Origin: Enterococcus moraviensis ATCC BAA-383
Lineage (GTDB): Bacteria > Bacillota > Bacilli > Lactobacillales > Enterococcaceae
Direction: 5' to 3'
NCBI RefSeq assembly: GCF_000407445.1
Contig: NZ_ASWB01000003.1
Coordinates: forward strand, 558,001 to 622,000
DNA length: 64,000 nt
Part shown: piece after piece, positions 60,740-64,000 of the stretch
Layout of the letters: each line of letters starts with the position of its first letter
How positions within the stretch are numbered: position 1 is the stretch's first letter
Position numbers and translations under genes: made by a program
Notes under the pieces: generated by a model
Seen by the model: only the letters and a program-made list of their open reading frames with translations
What the model was told of the DNA's origin: nothing
Database searches by the model: none

Positions 60740-60767
60740 TTGTAAAGAACTCTCGCTTTGTTATAAT
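60740..60767 (+). promoter_or_regulatory. Promoter of the acetyltransferase gene
   Basis: TTGTAA (60740-60745) and TATAAT (60762-60767) are spaced by 16 bases, 45 bases before the start. Confidence 0.75.
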
Positions 60768-60811
60768 CATAAACAATACACTATACACTTAATAGGAGGT
60801 CTATTCGGGAT

Positions 60812-61360
60812 ATGAAACATTCTTTTTGTTTGGAGATTGACGAATCTCTATCTTTAGTCCAGCCAACTCTCGAGATGGCTCAGGAACTTTTTGAAGTGGT
60901 TGATTCAGATCGGGAGCATTTGAGGAGATTCCTTGATTTTGTGGATTCTTCAACCTCTTTTGAACCACAGGAGCACTATATCAAAATGAAATTAGAAGGC
61001 TATGTCAAGGGGACTGACCGCTTATTTATCATTGCGTTTGGTCAGAAAATAATCGGCTGTATTGATTTACATTTTATTGACGCTGCTAATAAAAAGGCTG
61101 AGCTTGGTTACTGGCTTCATTCATCTCAAACCAATAAAGGTATTATGACAAAAGTAGTGAAAAAGGTTTGTGCAATTGGGTTTGAAGATATGGGATTAAA
61201 TAAATTAAGTATTCGAGCTGATACTGAAAATAAGGCAAGTAATGCCGTTGCGATTAAAAATGGTTTCTCTTTTGTTGGAACCGATAAAGCAGAAGTTATT
61301 ATGTATAATGAGTTTAGGGATTTAAATAAATATTCTCTTTTAAAAGCAGACTTCAATTAA
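60812..61360 (+). CDS. GNAT family N-acetyltransferase (RimL/RimJ-like)
   Basis: This 182-residue protein resembles ribosomal-protein-serine acetyltransferases of the RimL/YdaF type: AELGYWLHSSQTNKGIMTKV (acetyl-CoA motif A, Q-x-x-x-G form) and NKLSIRADTENKASNAVAIK (motif B). It transfers an acetyl group to an amino terminus or amine; the substrate is not evident. ATG 60812 follows TAGGAGG. It stands alone on the plus strand between purA and dnaB. Confidence 0.85.
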   Translation: MKHSFCLEIDESLSLVQPTLEMAQELFEVVDSDREHLRRFLDFVDSSTSFEPQEHYIKMKLEGYVKGTDRLFIIAFGQKIIGCIDLHFIDAANKKAELGYWLHSSQTNKGIMTKVVKKVCAIGFEDMGLNKLSIRADTENKASNAVAIKNGFSFVGTDKAEVIMYNEFRDLNKYSLLKADFN

Positions 61361-61409
61361 AAAGATAGCCCAAGTAAGTTTTCAGTAACTACTTACTTGG
61401 GCTATCTTT
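61361..61409. terminator. Bidirectional terminator between acetyltransferase and dnaB
   Basis: AAAGATAGCCCAAGTAAGT pairs perfectly with ACTTACTTGGGCTATCTTT across an 11-base loop. Confidence 0.9.
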
Positions 61410-61420
61410 CTATCTATTAT

Positions 61421-62791
61421 TTAGAATTCTTCTCTCGGTGATAGTGACGCAAATTTATTGAACTCTTTAATAAATAACAGTTCTACAGTTCCTCGAGCAC
61501 CACTCCGGTTTTTCTCGATAATCACTTCGATCACATTGTCGATTTCTGGTTCTTCACGAGCACCATCCTCGCCTTCTTCCCCGCGATCATAGTAATCATC
61601 ACGATAAAGAAAAGCTACGATATCCGCATCTTGCTCGATTGATCCAGACTCACGAATATCACTTAACACAGGACGTTTATCCTGACGTTGTTCCACACCA
61701 CGAGATAATTGAGATAAGGCGATAACAGGAACCTTTAATTCCTTTGCTAGCTTCTTCAATTGACGAGAAATTTCTGATACTTCTTGTTGGCGGCTTTCAC
61801 GACCAGTTCCTTCAATCAGTTGCAGGTAATCAATCAAAATCAAGCCTAGATTGCCACGCTCTTGTGCTAGTTTACGACATTTTGCTCGGATTTCGGTAAT
61901 TTTAATACCTGGTGTGTCATCGATATAAATTTGTGCTCTAGATAAACTTCCCATCGCAATGATCAGGTTTTGCCACTCTTCTTCTGATAGCTGACCTGTT
62001 CGTAAGTGTCCAGCTTCAATCGAACCTTCCGCACACAGCATCCGGTTAACTAATGATTCTGCACCCATTTCCAAACTGAAAATAGCAACAGAACGATCTG
62101 TTTTTGTTCCAATATTTTGGGCAATATTTAGGGCAAAAGCCGTTTTACCTACGGCTGGACGAGCCGCTAAAATAATCAATTCTTCCGCTTGTAGTCCTGC
62201 AGTCATTTTATCTAAGGCCGGATAGCCAGTTGGCAATCCTGTGATTTCTTCATCATTTTGATAAAGTTGATCAATATTTGCAATCGAGGTATTCAATACA
62301 TCTGCGATTGATAAAAAACCGCTTCGATTTCTTTTCTCTGAAACTTCTAAAATACTGCGTTCTGCATCGTCTAGTATTGTTTCAACATCTTCACCTTGTT
62401 CAAACCCTTTAGTCACAATTTCAGTAGCAGTCTGAATCAAGTTACGCAGTAATGATTTTTGTTCGACGATTTTTGCATAGTAAACAATATTCGCAGCAGT
62501 CGGTACAGCTAATGCTAAATCAGATAAATAGCTTAAACCGCCCACGTCTTCTAATAGGTTTTCTTGTTCCAAACGATCTTTGATCGTAATAACGTCAATC
62601 GCTTCATTTCGATCATTCAAGGTAAGCATAGTCTGAAAAATCAATTGATGATTACGGCGATAAAAATCTTTTGGTTCTATGTATTCTAAAGCATCGATAA
62701 TAACCTCAGCATCTAAAAAAACCGACCCTAAAACGGCCTGCTCTGCTTCCATACTTTGGGGCGGTACTCGATCTTGCCATACTTCATTCAT
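61421..62791 (-). CDS. dnaB: Replicative DNA helicase
   Basis: This 456-residue DnaB-family helicase has the N-terminal DnaB domain (about 9-110, PPQSMEAEQAVLGSVFLD), a linker and a RecA-like C-terminal domain. Walker A is AARPAVGKTAFALN (about 210), Walker B LILIDYLQL (about 318), and the arginine-finger region SRGVEQRQDKRP. It unwinds DNA ahead of the replisome as a hexamer. Gene symbol follows enterococcal usage (dnaC in B. subtilis). Confidence 0.96.
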   Translation of the reverse strand: MNEVWQDRVPPQSMEAEQAVLGSVFLDAEVIIDALEYIEPKDFYRRNHQLIFQTMLTLNDRNEAIDVITIKDRLEQENLLEDVGGLSYLSDLALAVPTAANIVYYAKIVEQKSLLRNLIQTATEIVTKGFEQGEDVETILDDAERSILEVSEKRNRSGFLSIADVLNTSIANIDQLYQNDEEITGLPTGYPALDKMTAGLQAEELIILAARPAVGKTAFALNIAQNIGTKTDRSVAIFSLEMGAESLVNRMLCAEGSIEAGHLRTGQLSEEEWQNLIIAMGSLSRAQIYIDDTPGIKITEIRAKCRKLAQERGNLGLILIDYLQLIEGTGRESRQQEVSEISRQLKKLAKELKVPVIALSQLSRGVEQRQDKRPVLSDIRESGSIEQDADIVAFLYRDDYYDRGEEGEDGAREEPEIDNVIEVIIEKNRSGARGTVELLFIKEFNKFASLSPREEF

Positions 62792-62900
62792 TTTTTTCTC
62801 TCCTATAGCTCAAATTACGCTTTTCAGTCTTTTCATTTTAACAAGAAATAACCGAAAAGTACAATGACAATATTATATCATTTTGGATTGAAGATAAGAA

Positions 62901-62926
62901 AAAACAGAGACTATGCTCTGTTTTTT
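62901..62926 (-). terminator. rplI terminator
   Basis: AACAGAG / CTCTGTT with a six-base loop is followed by T residues on the minus strand, between rplI and dnaB. Confidence 0.75.
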
Positions 62927-62930
62927 GACA

Positions 62931-63383
62931 TTATTCTTCTACAACATGAACTTTGATTGTTGCTGTTACTTCATGATGCAATTTAACTGGTACTTTTGTA
63001 AAGCCTAGTGAACGAATCGGTTGTGATAGTTCTAGCTTACGTTTGTCTAATTTGACCTTATATTGCTTGTTTAAGGCTTCTGCGATTTGTTTTGAAGGAA
63101 TAGATCCAAAGAGACGTCCATCCTCTCCAGCCTTCGCTTTAAGCTCTACAACAGTTTCTTCTTTTTCTAGAAATTCTTGCATTTTTTTCGCTTCTGCTAA
63201 AACTTCCGCTTCGTGTTTATCTTGTGCTTTCTTTTGTCCAGCTAAAGCACTGATACTCCCTTTATTCGCTTCTTGAGCGTACCCGTTTTTGATTAGAAAA
63301 TTTTGTGCGTATCCTGTAGGTACTTCTTTCACTTCCCCTTTTTTTCCTTTGCCTTTAACGTCTTGTAAAAAAATAACTTTCAT
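62931..63383 (-). CDS. rplI: 50S ribosomal protein L9
   Basis: Starting at ATG 63383 (AAGGAGG site) the product is 150 residues, the normal L9 length, beginning [20 protein letters not shown]. The longer open frame upstream (12 extra codons) has no ribosome site. Two-domain L9: RNA-binding N-domain ([16 protein letters not shown]), long helix, C-domain with [14 protein letters not shown]. It follows gdpP by about 60 bases. Confidence 0.97.
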   Translation of the reverse strand: MKVIFLQDVKGKGKKGEVKEVPTGYAQNFLIKNGYAQEANKGSISALAGQKKAQDKHEAEVLAEAKKMQEFLEKEETVVELKAKAGEDGRLFGSIPSKQIAEALNKQYKVKLDKRKLELSQPIRSLGFTKVPVKLHHEVTATIKVHVVEE

Positions 63384-63442
63384 ACTATTATTCCTCCTTG
63401 TATATAATGAATAATCCATAATTTCTTTTAAACTCTAGTTGT

Positions 63443-64000
63443 TTAAGGAGCCGGATCATACATTAAGTCTATATTTTGATGGATTACTTTCAGCAACTGC
63501 TCTTTTGTCTCAGATACTGTCATACCAGTTAATTGTACCGCAGCATTCGTGAAATGACCACCACCGCCTAAATTTTCCATAATTAGTTGGACGTTTATTG
63601 ATCCATTACTTCGTGCACTGATCCCAATCTGCTTGTCAGTTCTCTTAGTTATAACAAAGGCCGCATTGATTCCAACCATTGATAACAAGGTATCAGCTGT
63701 TTTAGCTGCAGTTACGCTGTCGTATTCCTTTTCTTCACTGCCAGTTACAATGACAGTATCTGGCGTAACATATTCACTTTGGGCAATTAAACTGTTCATT
63801 TCCAAATAACTGGTTAAATCTGAGCTTAATAAATATTGTACTAAAGATGAATCAGCGCCACAAGTTCTTAAATAACTGGCTACATCAAACGTACGTGCAG
63901 TCGTCCGAACACTAAAGCTCTTTGTGTCAACAACAATTCCAGCCAATAATAATGTGGCTTCAAGTTTATCCAACCGCTTTTGCGCATTACTCTGATATTC
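63443..64000 (-). CDS. gdpP: GdpP (YybT) cyclic-di-AMP phosphodiesterase, C-terminal part
   Basis: The frame is open to the window edge (185 codons seen). It shows the DHHA1 end of GdpP: IVVDTKSFSVRTTARTFDVA, the GISARSNGSINVQ block and GGGGHFTNAAVQL. GdpP hydrolyses the second messenger c-di-AMP at the membrane. The PAS, GGDEF-like and DHH parts are outside the window. In the ORI-proximal order gdpP-rplI-dnaB it is in its usual place. Confidence 0.93.
   Translation of the reverse strand, partial: EYQSNAQKRLDKLEATLLLAGIVVDTKSFSVRTTARTFDVASYLRTCGADSSLVQYLLSSDLTSYLEMNSLIAQSEYVTPDTVIVTGSEEKEYDSVTAAKTADTLLSMVGINAAFVITKRTDKQIGISARSNGSINVQLIMENLGGGGHFTNAAVQLTGMTVSETKEQLLKVIHQNIDLMYDPAP

Noticed and set aside
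1-64000. CRISPR array, tRNA or rRNA genes, complete insertion sequence
   Set aside because: No regularly spaced repeats, cloverleaf sequences, rRNA signatures or transposase frames were seen.

Overview
The window looks like a low-GC Firmicute chromosome, almost certainly an Enterococcus. The right end (gdpP, rplI, dnaB, purA, read leftward) is the block that sits beside oriC in enterococci. Further in lie a mannose-family PTS operon with its LevR-type sigma-54 activator and an MprF, an order I recall from E. faecalis. Most genes are on the minus strand, which would be leading-strand orientation if oriC lies just beyond base 64000. The species cannot be named from the sequence alone.

Layout. 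1-3.2 kb: end of a PHP-family phosphatase, a cluster of DnaA-box-like 9-mers, and a YfhO-type membrane protein. 3.2-7.7 kb: a nucleoside hydrolase and a small gene enclosed by two 123-bp inverted repeats, then mprF. 7.8-11.8 kb: a type VII secretion cargo locus with a WXG100 protein, a lipase with a reversed domain order (its 5' end frameshifted at an A7 run), two small helical partner candidates, two paralogous membrane-anchored candidate immunity proteins and a decayed second toxin 5' end. 12-17.2 kb: glycerol/dihydroxyacetone module (dhaK-dhaL-dhaM-gldA, divergent dhaQ, convergent dhaS) with a recognisable DhaS operator. 17.3-27.4 kb: an ABC exporter, a long coiled-coil protein, a TMEM175-like channel, a DUF5105-type lipoprotein, an HNH protein, an HdeD-like protein and a PadR/DUF1129 pair. 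27.5-34.2 kb: mannose-class PTS with a textbook sigma-54 promoter and its activator. 34.4-36.8 kb: an ABC-F ATPase and an ImmA/IrrE-type metallopeptidase.

37.0-58.0 kb: the unusual part. A leftward cluster encodes a siphophage-like tail and nothing else of a phage. It has a RinA/ArpU-like regulator, small CxxC proteins, a probable tail-tube protein, a tail-assembly chaperone with a -1 frameshift site, a tape measure, a distal tail protein, three paralogous eight-cysteine proteins, a tail lysin with two peptidoglycan hydrolase domains, a His-rich tip protein and two fibres sharing one N-terminus. There is no integrase, terminase, portal, capsid, sheath, holin or separate endolysin. Many of its proteins carry cysteines, up to 21 in the distal tail protein. 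Two lipoprotein genes, each with a decayed paralogue, interrupt the tail operon next to the tape-measure gene, together with intrinsic terminators. I read this as a domesticated, cysteine-rich, headless tail particle (F-type tailocin-like or injection device) and the best candidate here for an undescribed system.

58.2-64 kb: degV, purA, an acetyltransferase, dnaB, rplI and the 3' part of gdpP. No rRNA, tRNA, CRISPR array or complete insertion sequence was seen.
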